From the NCBI GenBank assembly GCA_029974925.1, contig JARKQH010000079.1, forward strand, positions 1-54,346: a stretch of DNA of 54,346 bases. Direction: 5' to 3'. The notes below the pieces were generated by a model. The model had not been told where the DNA came from and did no database searches. It was given only the letters and a program-made list of their open reading frames with translations. Numbering within the stretch: position 1 is the stretch's first letter; the number at the start of each line of letters is the position of its first letter. Source of the stretch: Verrucomicrobiota bacterium (lineage in GTDB: Bacteria > Verrucomicrobiota > Verrucomicrobiia > Limisphaerales > UBA8199). Of this stretch, positions 1 through 7,297 are shown piece after piece. Position numbers and translations under genes: made by a program.

Positions 1-435
1 GCGGAAGGGGCTTTTGGCTTGGATCGGCAGACGTGCAGGCATGCCGCATATAGACCATATATCTATAACAAATGCAAGCAAAAAATGCAGCCCCACCACA
101 CTTTCTTCCGCTTCTTCACCTCCTTATCCGCCGATCAGGGCCACCAATAAACCCTTTCGCGTACTGCATAATTCTTATAGTTGTATAAGCAAAAAACAGT
201 CCACAGTCAAGCTCTTAATCAGGCGATTTCAGTTCGCAACCCGGCGTCTTGTAATTCTTTGGAGACCAGAGCCTTCTCAACAGAAGGCTGTTGTCGAAGG
301 GTGATAGCGCAGGACCGCCCCTCCCAACAGAAAGCCAAGGCCATTGTTCATTGTTCGCGACGTTGACCGGAAGGAACCGCGTTCGCCGCCCTCCCAGCAC
401 TCTTATCGTCTGTCCTACACGCCACACACACCAAT
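1..435. other. Left edge, no gene recognised
   Basis: No convincing coding region is visible. The open frames here give low-complexity or composition-driven peptides without domain character. The stretch is clearly richer in A and T than the rest of the window. A loose direct repeat, approximately CTCAACAGAAGGC and CCCAACAGAAAGCC, lies near 277 and 322, but it is too weak to name. Confidence 0.5.
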
Positions 436-466
436 AAAAAAAGCCGGTCGTGAGGACAGGCCTTTT
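436..466 (-). terminator. Candidate intrinsic terminator of the PEP-CTERM gene
   Basis: Read on the minus strand, an AAAAGGCCTGTC arm and a GACCGGCTTTTTTT arm can pair around a five-base loop, with one bulge and one mismatch. The 3' arm runs into seven T residues. It begins 22 bases past the stop codon of the PEP-CTERM gene, which is where a rho-independent terminator would be expected. Seen by hand pairing only. Confidence 0.45.
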
Positions 467-488
467 CGGAGAATTCAGGGAAAACCAC

Positions 489-1067
489 TCAACGGCTCCT
501 GCGAACTCGACGGAGTGTGCTGGCAGCGAATGGCAGCAGCAGCAAGCACCCTGCAATTATCGTGGATGGCTCAGGTACTACTACATCAAGACCCACGTAC
601 AACTTGCTAGGAGTCGAGGCGCTTGTGGAAAAAGTCAACGTTTTGATCGCGAGGACATCTGGGTTTACGTCAGTGGTGTAACCGAAAAAACCTGTACTCG
701 TTACAGTATAGTTTGCGGTGGTAAGCAAACCGGAACTACCAATGAACGCAAAAGTCAAGGCCGTGCCCTCAGGGAAAAAGCCTCCGACTCCGGTTGGCAA
801 ACCAAGGTTGGGGTCGGCAATAAACTGCAACATGATGTTCCCTTTGGCAGTCTTGACAGTGTAGCCGTAATCTGTTGCCGAACCAGGGTCGGTGTAGGTC
901 TGTCCGCCCACAAACTGGGGACTGGTATTAGTCCAGAAACTCCCCGGCACCATCTTGGGCAAAAACGACTCCTCGGTGAAACACATCGCCGCCTTTGCCT
1001 GAGCGACGCTACCCGCCACGACTATTGCCAACGCCACATTTAGAAGCCACCTGTTGACAGTCTTCAT
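489..1067 (-). CDS. PEP-CTERM sorting-domain protein
   Basis: A 192-residue exported protein of unknown specific role. The N-terminus (MKTVNRWLLNV, then a hydrophobic run ending near AQAKAA) is a signal peptide. The C-terminus has the PEP-CTERM tripartite tail: VPEPST, a hydrophobic segment (IIAGCLLLLPFAA), and an arginine-rich end (RRVRRSR). Proteins with this tail are thought to be processed by an exosortase and placed at the cell surface or in the extracellular matrix. The frame is open upstream to 1172, but the start at 1067 is preferred because it places the signal peptide at the N-terminus and follows an AGAAAAAGG stretch. The middle is rich in G, T and S and has no recognised domain. 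Its base composition is more AT-rich than its neighbours. No exosortase gene is present in this window. Confidence 0.85.
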   Translation of the reverse strand: MKTVNRWLLNVALAIVVAGSVAQAKAAMCFTEESFLPKMVPGSFWTNTSPQFVGGQTYTDPGSATDYGYTVKTAKGNIMLQFIADPNLGLPTGVGGFFPEGTALTFAFIGSSGLLTTANYTVTSTGFFGYTTDVNPDVLAIKTLTFSTSASTPSKLYVGLDVVVPEPSTIIAGCLLLLPFAASTLRRVRRSR

Positions 1068-1625
1068 AACCTTTTTCTGGGTTTCTGATTGTTGTTTACA
1101 GTATGAATTTAACACCTTGCGCAGGGGGGCATCTATCCAACTTTGGGACATTTTAGTACGCTTTTCGGACATGGGTTTTTAGACCGTTGCAGAAGGCTGG
1201 CTCCGGGTTTCCGCGGGTCCAAAAAGGTGCGGATAGGCTTGGTTTGCGGGCAGCCGCCGGTGGGCTAGCTTTGATATCTGGCTGGGGTTGCTGTTGGACA
1301 GCCCCGGTTTCAGGGCTGGCAGCGGGGAACATGTTGAAAATTATAATCCTACTACTGAAGCTCCCCCGAAAGGGTGGACAGGGGCGGAAGTCTTTGTTGG
1401 GCTGGGTTTTCGGGGACTGCGTTTCAAAGGCAACCCGGCATTGAATAACCCGGCGCCCGATGCCGGCGACGCCGCTTGTACCCCCCTTCATGGCGGCCAA
1501 GGAGTGGTTGTTGGGCCGTCGCGGGGTCCGGCGGTTCCGGTCGGGGACGGGGGAGCGCAAGCCACCGCTAATTTTTCGCAAGCCGCCGAAAGCGGGGCCG
1601 CGGCGATTTTCCTAGTCTGCGGGGC
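1068..1625. other. Intergenic gap between divergent genes
   Basis: The two flanking genes point away from each other, so promoters for both must lie here, but I could not pick convincing -35/-10 pairs. Several open frames cross the gap on both strands. Their translations are dominated by proline, glycine and arginine and have no recognisable domain or ribosome binding site, so I call no gene. Confidence 0.5.
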
Positions 1626-2441
1626 ATGAAGATTCATTCAAAACTCATACCGTCGCTGCTCGCGGGCGCCGCGCTGGCCTCGGTCAGCCAGGCTGACGAG
1701 CGGCGATTCACTTACACCTACGAACCGGAAACCCTGCCCCAAGGCGCCATGGAAGTCGAAAGCTGGGTGACCCTGCGCACGGGGCGGAGCCGGGAGGCCG
1801 GACGGGAAAAATTCAACCGGTGGGACCTGCGGCAGGAGCTGGAAATCGGTGTCACCGACCGCTACACGGTTTCGTTTTACCTGAATGAGACCGCCCAAAA
1901 CTATGTGGACCCGGGCACGGGTGAGGGGGTCTCGGAATTCGAGTGGAAAGGGGTGTCCATCGCGAACATTTACAATCTGGTCAACCCGGCGAATCACGCG
2001 GTCGGGGTGAGTGTTTACCTGGAGGGGACGTATTCCGGCGAAGAGGCCGAGCTCGAGCAGAAGCTCATTTTCGGGCAGCGGCACGGCGATTGGAAATGGG
2101 CGGTGAATCTGATTCACGAGACGGAATGGGAGGACAACCTGGAGGAGGTGGAGGGCGCCTTTGGCGCGAGCGCGGGCCTGGCGTATGATTTTGCGAAGAA
2201 CTGGTCGGTGGGTCTGGAGGCCCGCGGCGAAGCGCTCCTGCCGGAGTACGGGGACGTGGAGAGCTGGGCAATCCACGTGGGCCCCGTGATCAGTTACCGG
2301 CAGGAGAAGTGGTGGGCGGCGCTTACGGTCATGCCCCAGGTGGTGGGCTGGAACGACCGCGAGACCGATGGCAGCGACAACCTGGACCTGGCTCACAACG
2401 AGCGGCTGAACCTCCGCCTGTTGTTCGGGTTCAATTTCTAG
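1626..2441 (+). CDS. Outer-membrane beta-barrel protein
   Basis: A 271-residue protein of the kind usually annotated as a DUF6662-like or generic outer-membrane barrel. It has a signal peptide (MKIHSKLIPSLLAGAALASVSQA) and then many short alternating strands such as FTYTYEPE, YTVSFYLNET and AVGVSVYLEG. It ends in the phenylalanine (LLFGFNF) typical of proteins inserted by the Bam machinery. The phrase LPQGAMEVESW near residue 39 is a familiar opening of this barrel type. Its cargo is unknown. The cytochrome gene starts one base after its stop, so the two are probably co-transcribed, which suggests a role in redox or metal handling at the envelope. That role is inference. Confidence 0.75.
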   Translation: MKIHSKLIPSLLAGAALASVSQADERRFTYTYEPETLPQGAMEVESWVTLRTGRSREAGREKFNRWDLRQELEIGVTDRYTVSFYLNETAQNYVDPGTGEGVSEFEWKGVSIANIYNLVNPANHAVGVSVYLEGTYSGEEAELEQKLIFGQRHGDWKWAVNLIHETEWEDNLEEVEGAFGASAGLAYDFAKNWSVGLEARGEALLPEYGDVESWAIHVGPVISYRQEKWWAALTVMPQVVGWNDRETDGSDNLDLAHNERLNLRLLFGFNF

Positions 2442-2442
2442 C

Positions 2443-2835
2443 ATGTTGGGCCGTTGGACAAGGCTGGCCTGTCTGGCGCCGGTGCTCGCGTTCACCGCGG
2501 GAGCCGGCGCCGGCGATTTGCCGCTCCAGGATCAATCCGCCGCCCGAAAACTTTACGTGGCGAAGTGCGCGAAATGCCACAAGTTTTACGAGCCGAAGAA
2601 TTATTCAAACGAGGAGTGGCGCAAGTGGATGGAGTCAATGAGCCGCAAATCCCGGCTGAAGCCCGCCCAGGCCGAGCTGCTGAATCGGTACCTGGACGAA
2701 TACCGTCGAGGGGTCAGTCCTATAATTTTAGCGCCGCCGCTGTCTGCCAGGGACGGCCCGCCCGCGTCCCAGGCTCGGGCTGAAACTCGAAGGGGGCGGT
2801 CGAACACGTCCTTGCTGACGCTCTTGCCGCCCTGA
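2443..2835 (+). CDS. Small c-type cytochrome with a repeat-derived C-terminus
   Basis: The first ~90 residues form a small periplasmic monohaem cytochrome: a signal peptide (ending near AGAGAGD), then CAKCH as the single haem-attachment motif at about residue 42, followed by a charged helical segment (NEEWRKWMESMSRK, LNRYLDEYRR). From about residue 90 the frame reads through a 25-bp dispersed repeat (2710..2734) and continues as a proline/arginine-rich tail of about 40 residues that does not look like protein-family sequence. The original stop was probably removed or bypassed when the repeat arrived. No obvious distal methionine ligand can be assigned. The gene follows the barrel gene by one base and is likely in the same operon. 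Confidence 0.65.
   Translation: MLGRWTRLACLAPVLAFTAGAGAGDLPLQDQSAARKLYVAKCAKCHKFYEPKNYSNEEWRKWMESMSRKSRLKPAQAELLNRYLDEYRRGVSPIILAPPLSARDGPPASQARAETRRGRSNTSLLTLLPP
2710..2734 (+). repeat. Dispersed 25-bp repeat, copy 1
   Basis: The core starts GGGGTCAGTCC and ends AATTTTAGCGC. It matches the copy at 22883..22907 perfectly, and the match extends three further bases (CGA) on the 5' side. It matches the copy at 53321..53345 with one difference. Here the repeat lies in a frame with no stop and is translated within the cytochrome gene. Confidence 0.85.
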
Positions 2836-2878
2836 CTGAGGGGGCGCCATGAGGGATTGGCGGGCGCCTTGCCCTCAG
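2836..2878 (+). repeat. Imperfect inverted repeat just after the cytochrome stop
   Basis: The arms CTGAGGG-GGCGCC and GGCGCC-TTG-CCCTCAG pair over 13 bases with a three-base bulge. The hairpin begins at the base after the stop codon. There is no T tract, so it may be a factor-independent RNA end stabiliser or part of the repeat element rather than a classical terminator. Confidence 0.45.
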
Positions 2879-2919
2879 GGGGCCGTCGAGCTAGGATTCT
2901 TGCGAGATTGCATCCAGAC

Positions 2920-3975
2920 ATGAAAGCGATTCCCCTCCGCCTGCTTTGCGCGGGCCTCCTCATCGCCGCCGCCAGCCTGCGCGCCGCCGAAGCGGCGGCC
3001 AGCTCGGATTCCAAGAGCCCGGCGGACGACCTGCCGCCCTGGATTGCGCAGGTGACCCGGTTTGGCGAGCGGGCCGACTGGTCCCGGGATGGGAAGAAGA
3101 TTCTCTTCCTGGAGAAGACCTACGGGGACGTATTTGAGGTGGACCTCGAGACACGCGTCATCCGGCCGTTGACGCATCACTATTATCACCTCGGCTACAC
3201 CCGTGCCCTCTACCTGTCCAACGGCGACATTCTGCTGTCCGGGCCGGAGGCTTTTGATCCCCGGCATCCGCACGAGAGCCGGGTGCAATGTTTCCTTTAC
3301 GTGTTGGACCCGCGGCTGAACAAGCCGCCGGTGCCGCTGCACACCAAATGCAGCGAGGGGCCGGCGGTGTCCCGCCGCCGCCTGCATATCGCCTGGACGC
3401 AGGTCAGCGCCCAGTACCCCGGGGAGATGCCCCCGGACACTTCGCGCATCCTCGAAGCCGATATTGTGTATGAAAATGGCGTGCCCCGGCTGGGCGACAC
3501 CCGGACGGTTCTGGACAGCCGCGACCTGCCCTTCAAGTGCACGCTGGAAACGCAGAATTTCCGCCCGCCGGACGAGCGCGAATTGACGTTCAGCGCCTAC
3601 GGCTATCAGAACACGGAGGTGTGCGGGATTGATTTAACAACCAGGAAGGTCGTCAACTACTCCAACGCTCCCGGCCAGTACGACGAGCCGGAGGGCATCT
3701 TCCCCGACGGCCGCCATACCCTGGTCGAGTGCGACCGCCAGAATCGCCGGGGCCCCGGCCACGTGGACCTCTGGAAACTCGCGCTGGACGGCAGCGGCCA
3801 ACTCGAGCGCCTGACCTTCTTCAGTGACTATCCCGGTTACAAAGCCTCGAATGGCGTGATTAGCGATGACGGGCGCTTCCTTGCCTTTCAAATGGCCAGG
3901 GCCAATGAACCCGCCGGCGTCGGCCACGGCATCTTTGTGCTGGACCTGGCCCGCGCCCGCGCGGCGGGGAAGTAG
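2920..3975 (+). CDS. Exported TolB/WD40-like beta-propeller protein
   Basis: A 351-residue protein starting MKAIPLRLLCAGLL, a signal peptide ending near LRAAEAA. The body repeats a TolB-type pattern: GERADWSRDGKKILFLEKTY, then YLSNGDILLSG, GIFPDGRHTLVECD and GVISDDGRFLAFQMA. This fits a six- or seven-bladed propeller of the PD40/WD40-like class. Related propellers include oligogalacturonate lyases, but the histidine metal site of that family cannot be assigned by eye, so the activity is left open. The start at 2920 is chosen over an upstream ATG at 2857 because it puts the signal peptide first. It is convergent with the serine hydrolase gene. Confidence 0.65.
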   Translation: MKAIPLRLLCAGLLIAAASLRAAEAAASSDSKSPADDLPPWIAQVTRFGERADWSRDGKKILFLEKTYGDVFEVDLETRVIRPLTHHYYHLGYTRALYLSNGDILLSGPEAFDPRHPHESRVQCFLYVLDPRLNKPPVPLHTKCSEGPAVSRRRLHIAWTQVSAQYPGEMPPDTSRILEADIVYENGVPRLGDTRTVLDSRDLPFKCTLETQNFRPPDERELTFSAYGYQNTEVCGIDLTTRKVVNYSNAPGQYDEPEGIFPDGRHTLVECDRQNRRGPGHVDLWKLALDGSGQLERLTFFSDYPGYKASNGVISDDGRFLAFQMARANEPAGVGHGIFVLDLARARAAGK

Positions 3976-3980
3976 TTCAG

Positions 3981-4020
3981 GAAGCCGGTTGCCGTGGGGT
4001 CTGGATTGCGGGCCGGCTTC
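3981..4020. terminator. Inverted repeat between convergent genes
   Basis: GAAGCCGG (3981-3988) and CCGGCTTC (4013-4020) form a perfect eight-base inverted repeat with a 24-base spacer. It sits exactly between two converging stop codons, and the right arm overlaps the stop of the serine hydrolase. There is no T run, so it is at best a weak bidirectional terminator. Confidence 0.35.
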
Positions 4021-5212
4021 AGCGCGAAGACTCCCGTGTCGCCGCCGGCCCGCCGCCGACGGCGTCGGCCACTTTCGCCAGAAAGGCGTTCCACACCGTT
4101 TCGGGCGCCTTGCCGTCGAGCCCCAGCCGCACGATGACCATGTTCCATTCCGGAATCACGAAGCACTTGTTGTTGTTGTGACCGGAGCCGGCAAACGTGC
4201 CCGCCGGGGCCGCGGGCCAGAGCAGCGTGCCATCGGCCGTTCTCCCGTTCACCCACCAGTTGAAGCCATAGCATCCCCGGCCATCAATCTCGCTCTCGGG
4301 ATGCCCCCACGGCAGCGACGCCGGCACCTGCACCCGGGTTGCCTGCTCGACCCATTCGCGGCTGAGGAGTTGCCGGCCGTTCCAATTGCCTTTATTCAGG
4401 AACAGCAGCCCGAACCGGGCGGCCTGGCGGGCCGAGATTTCCATCTGCCGGCCGTGGTTTCCTGACCCGCCATTGACCCGCAGCCCATCCACTTCCCCCC
4501 AGTTGCCCCAGCGCCATTGGGCGGGGTCCATGCCGATCGGGTCGGCAATCCGCCGCTTGAACAGCTCCTCCATTGGCTCGCGGGCAATCCGCGTCAGCAC
4601 CCGGCCAAACTGGTTCATCGCCGAGTCCCAATAGGCGTAACGGCTTCCCGGCGCGAACAGCGGCTCCGGCCCCGGGGTGAAGGGCGTCCGGCTTGGACCG
4701 TGCCGATAGGTTCCCTGCGGTTCGTCGCCCGCCGCGCGATAGCCCGAGGTCATCGTTGTGAAATGCCGCAGGGTGAGATGCGGATACCCTTCGACCAGCT
4801 CCGGAACATGGTCCTTGGCCGGCGTGTCCAGCGTGCACTTGCCGTCATCAATCAGCAGGCCGAGCACCGTGCTGGTGAAGCACTTGGTGAACGACCACAC
4901 GCCGTGCACCTTGTCAATGTTGTCGCCCTTCCAGATGATCAGGCCATTCCGGACGATGACCAGCTCGCGCACGCCATCCTTGCCGATGGTTCTTCCAAGG
5001 AGCGCCACCGCCTCTTCCAGTTTCGCCGGGTCAACCCCCTGCGATTGCGGGGTGGCTTCCTCCCAGTCCTTGCCGGGGAAGACCATGGCCCGCCCGGCCG
5101 GCTCCGCGCCGCCCTCGCGCGCGACTCGCGGCGCCTCCGCGGCGCAAGCCGTCTGGAAGCTCGCGGCCAACGCCACGCCGACTGATAGAATCTGCATTGT
5201 GTGCGTCCTCAT
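4019..5212 (-). CDS. Secreted serine hydrolase, beta-lactamase class C fold
   Basis: A 397-residue protein of the penicillin-binding-protein-like serine hydrolase family. A signal peptide (MRTHTMQILSVGVALAASFQ) is followed by the nucleophile motif S-F-T-K (WSFTKCF, serine near residue 107 of the preferred start). The YAYWDSAMN segment probably supplies the Tyr/Asn element, and a C-terminal strand near GTFAGSGHNNN takes the place of the KTG box. Family members act as esterases, amidases or peptidases; the substrate cannot be read from sequence. The start at 5212 is chosen because GGTGAG lies just upstream; ATG at 5236 and 5197 are alternatives. It lies downstream of the nucleoside hydrolase gene on the same strand. 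Confidence 0.8.
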   Translation of the reverse strand: MRTHTMQILSVGVALAASFQTACAAEAPRVAREGGAEPAGRAMVFPGKDWEEATPQSQGVDPAKLEEAVALLGRTIGKDGVRELVIVRNGLIIWKGDNIDKVHGVWSFTKCFTSTVLGLLIDDGKCTLDTPAKDHVPELVEGYPHLTLRHFTTMTSGYRAAGDEPQGTYRHGPSRTPFTPGPEPLFAPGSRYAYWDSAMNQFGRVLTRIAREPMEELFKRRIADPIGMDPAQWRWGNWGEVDGLRVNGGSGNHGRQMEISARQAARFGLLFLNKGNWNGRQLLSREWVEQATRVQVPASLPWGHPESEIDGRGCYGFNWWVNGRTADGTLLWPAAPAGTFAGSGHNNNKCFVIPEWNMVIVRLGLDGKAPETVWNAFLAKVADAVGGGPAATRESSR

Positions 5213-5383
5213 ATACTCACCGTTGCGCGGGTGCAACCGGTCCCCGCAGCCCGGGCGAGCCGGCCGGAGAGCATCCGGCGAACAACCGCATCCTCCGCCG
5301 ACCCCCGGTGGCTGGCAGGCCCGCGAAGGAGGGGCAGCAACCGCCGCGCCGGGGTCGGGCGATGCGTGACGCCAGTCATGCCG

Positions 5384-6511
5384 TCAGGGTTCCGGTTGGC
5401 GCATCAGGTTTTGCCTCAGGTAACGGTCCATGATGCGCTTGACCAGTTCGTCCTTGTCCACGGTCACCCCAATCTGGCAATTCGGCGGGGCGCCCTCGAC
5501 CAGCTCGGTCAGCCCCGCGTCGGTGACCCGGACGTGGGCGGGCCGGGAGGTGAACAGCTCCGGCCACAACACCATGCCGAGGGGCACGACATCGAAGAGG
5601 GTGGGGTCGGGGCGGGCGTAACTTTCGTAACGCCATAGGATGTAAAGGCCGCAGAGCGCATCGGTGAGGGGCGATTTGCGATAAAGCAGGCGCATCCGGT
5701 CCGCCTCGCCCAGCTTGACCATCGTGGTGGTGTCGAGCCCGGCGAGTTCGAGTTTCGCGCCGCTGGCCATCAAGGCCCGGGCGGCCTGTACGTCGGCGCG
5801 GACGTTCCACTCCGGCTCGGGTTTCGTCCCCGGTCCGCCGTAACCCATGGTAAAGCTGCCGAACATCGAGACGACCCGCTTGGCCAGCTTGAGGGCCTCG
5901 GGGTCCTGTTTCATCACGTCCTCGAGGTTGCACACCGGCCCGACGGTAAAGAGGATGACCTCGTTGGGATGTTGGCGCAGGCTCTGAATAATGAACGCTG
6001 CGGCGTTGGTCGAGGCGGGTTTCCAACGCTCGAACCCGTGGCCCCAGATGAATTGGTGCGATTCCCCGGCGATGCCGGTGTGCTGCCCCACAATGCCCGG
6101 AGTGGGCCGGCCCACCACAATCGGAATTTTCTCCTCCAAGCCAAGCTCGTACAGCAGCCGCCCGGCCACCCGCGCGCGGCCCCAAGTGTGGCCGTGGTCC
6201 ATGACCAGGCCCAGTACCTCGAACTCGGGACTGGTGAGCAGCAGGGCCACGGCGTAGGCGTCGTCCACGTCGCCGGCAAGGTCGCAATCGAAAAGGACCT
6301 TCTGTTTGGAAGCGGCGAGAGCGGGGAAGCCGAGGGCGAGGCAAAGAAGCGTCGCAAGCACGAAGGAGGCCGGACGTGGAACCCATGAGCGGCAAGGGGT
6401 CCGCAGCCGCGTCCCGGCAGAGCGTCGCCTGCCCGGGCTGGCTGCAACCGTGACGCGCTTTCCCGATGCCGCCACGGACGAGTGTAGGTTCAGTGGTTTG
6501 AGGTTTGTCAT
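5384..6511 (-). CDS. Nucleoside hydrolase-like protein
   Basis: A 375-residue protein of the inosine-uridine preferring nucleoside hydrolase fold. The calcium-binding N-terminal motif appears as DCDLAGDVDDAYA, where classic enzymes have DTDxGxDDA. Other family features are GPVCNLEDVMK (compare GPLTNLA) and a late acidic/histidine region near DALCGLYILW. The changed motif suggests a family member acting on something other than ordinary nucleosides. The hydrophobic signal core (SFVLATLLCLALG) only begins near residue 47, so the annotated N-terminus is unusually long and the true start is uncertain; no better in-frame start was found. The DNA just upstream is cytochrome pseudogene debris. Confidence 0.75.
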   Translation of the reverse strand: MTNLKPLNLHSSVAASGKRVTVAASPGRRRSAGTRLRTPCRSWVPRPASFVLATLLCLALGFPALAASKQKVLFDCDLAGDVDDAYAVALLLTSPEFEVLGLVMDHGHTWGRARVAGRLLYELGLEEKIPIVVGRPTPGIVGQHTGIAGESHQFIWGHGFERWKPASTNAAAFIIQSLRQHPNEVILFTVGPVCNLEDVMKQDPEALKLAKRVVSMFGSFTMGYGGPGTKPEPEWNVRADVQAARALMASGAKLELAGLDTTTMVKLGEADRMRLLYRKSPLTDALCGLYILWRYESYARPDPTLFDVVPLGMVLWPELFTSRPAHVRVTDAGLTELVEGAPPNCQIGVTVDKDELVKRIMDRYLRQNLMRQPEP

Positions 6512-6589
6512 GGTGCGGTAAGGGTTGCGGTTTGGCCGGCAAAGAAGCGCGAGGGCTCCCGCACGGCCTGAGCCGGGGTGCGGTGCGCG

Positions 6590-6773
6590 GGCAAAGCAGG
6601 GTCGTGCGGCCATGGGAGGCGACGCAGCGGACATCGCGATGCGCGGCAGTTCTCCACGTGGTGTGGGCGAATTCAATCTCGTGACACTTGACGCAGGCTT
6701 CGGCGACTGCGCCCGTATAATGTAGATACCGCCCGTCGGCACCGTCAACGCCGCAGCAGCGCAGCAGCACTTT
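6590..6773 (-). pseudogene. Remnant of a multihaem c-type cytochrome gene
   Basis: On the minus strand, one frame encodes a short stretch that looks like the middle of a multihaem cytochrome: DGADGRYLHYTGAVAEA, CVKCHEIEFAHTTW, then TAAHRDVRCVASHG. The first haem motif CVKCH (6681..6695) is intact. The second reads CVASH, one base change (TGC to TCC) from CxxCH. There is no start codon or signal peptide close by, and the frame degrades to arginine/proline-rich sequence on the 3' side, before the nucleoside hydrolase start. I read it as a decayed gene fragment. It could also be a chance resemblance, but two correctly spaced motifs with flanking family-like sequence make that less likely. Confidence 0.5.
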
Positions 6774-6783
6774 GTGGGAGGGC

Positions 6784-7171
6784 CGACGTCTCGTCGCCCC
6801 TGCTCCCATGCGCTCGAAACCAGCCCGCCTTCTTGGAGCACGCCGTTTGGAAACGGACCACGTTGGGGGGGAGCGGAGACGAGACGTCCCTGCTCCGAGA
6901 GGGTTTGCTGGTTTCGGGCGTCGGAGGTGTGGAGACGGGACGTCTCCAACCCCGAAGTCATTGAGGGTCGGGATGGGGGCTGGGACGTCTCGTCCCAGAA
7001 AAAGTGTTGGGTTGCGAGGGGATGTCACGGCGACGAGACGTCGCCGGCCCTGGCTGTAGCTGTCAATTTCGCGACACTAACGGGGACAGTGGAACGCGTC
7101 CCGACCAATCCGCTGGCGGGGACGGGGCGAAGTGGGACGAAGGGCCGTGCGACGGGGACGAGACGTCCCCG
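6784..7171. repeat. Cluster of six covarying short hairpins
   Basis: Six short inverted repeats share a core stem ending GACG or CGACG and a three-base loop (AGA, GGA or the complement TCT): 6784-6796 (CGACG/CGTCG), 6875-6891 (GGAGACG/CGTCCCT, extended by GAGC/GCTC on the outside), 6930-6948 (TGGAGACG/CGTCTCCA), 6980-6998 (CTGGGACG/CGTCCCAG), 7029-7045 (GGCGACG/CGTCGCC) and 7153-7171 (CGGGGACG/CGTCCCCG). The outer stem bases differ between copies, but in four of the six both sides change together so that pairing is kept, while the sequence between copies is unrelated. The cluster sits in the intergenic region upstream of the GH106 gene. I found no copy elsewhere in the window. Confidence 0.8.
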
Positions 7172-7297
7172 CCCCGTTGGGGTGTGCTGCGGCCGCGCGG
7201 CTTGACAGCGCCGAATCCCTTTGTTTCCCTCCGCTAGAACCTGAATTTGAGACAACGTGCCTGCAGGTGTATGGCTCAATTCTTGTGTAAAAAAATC

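Noticed and set aside
14-304. 96-codon open frame at the left edge
   Set aside because: Translation lacks domain or signal features and codon use does not resemble neighbouring genes; no ribosome binding site.
1331-1356. GAAAATTATAATCC resembling the AT-rich half of the dispersed repeat
   Set aside because: The GGGGTCAG half is missing and the match is only to AAAATTATA, expected by chance.
1638-2495. Long minus-strand frame opposite the outer-membrane barrel gene
   Set aside because: Shadow of the plus-strand gene in GC-rich DNA; composition-driven and without family features. The same applies to the long antisense frames under the GH106, GH95, GH105-GH28 and LamG genes.
7202-7230. TTGACA as a promoter for the GH106 gene
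   Set aside because: No acceptable -10 box lies 16-18 bases downstream; kept only as a remark in the gene entry.
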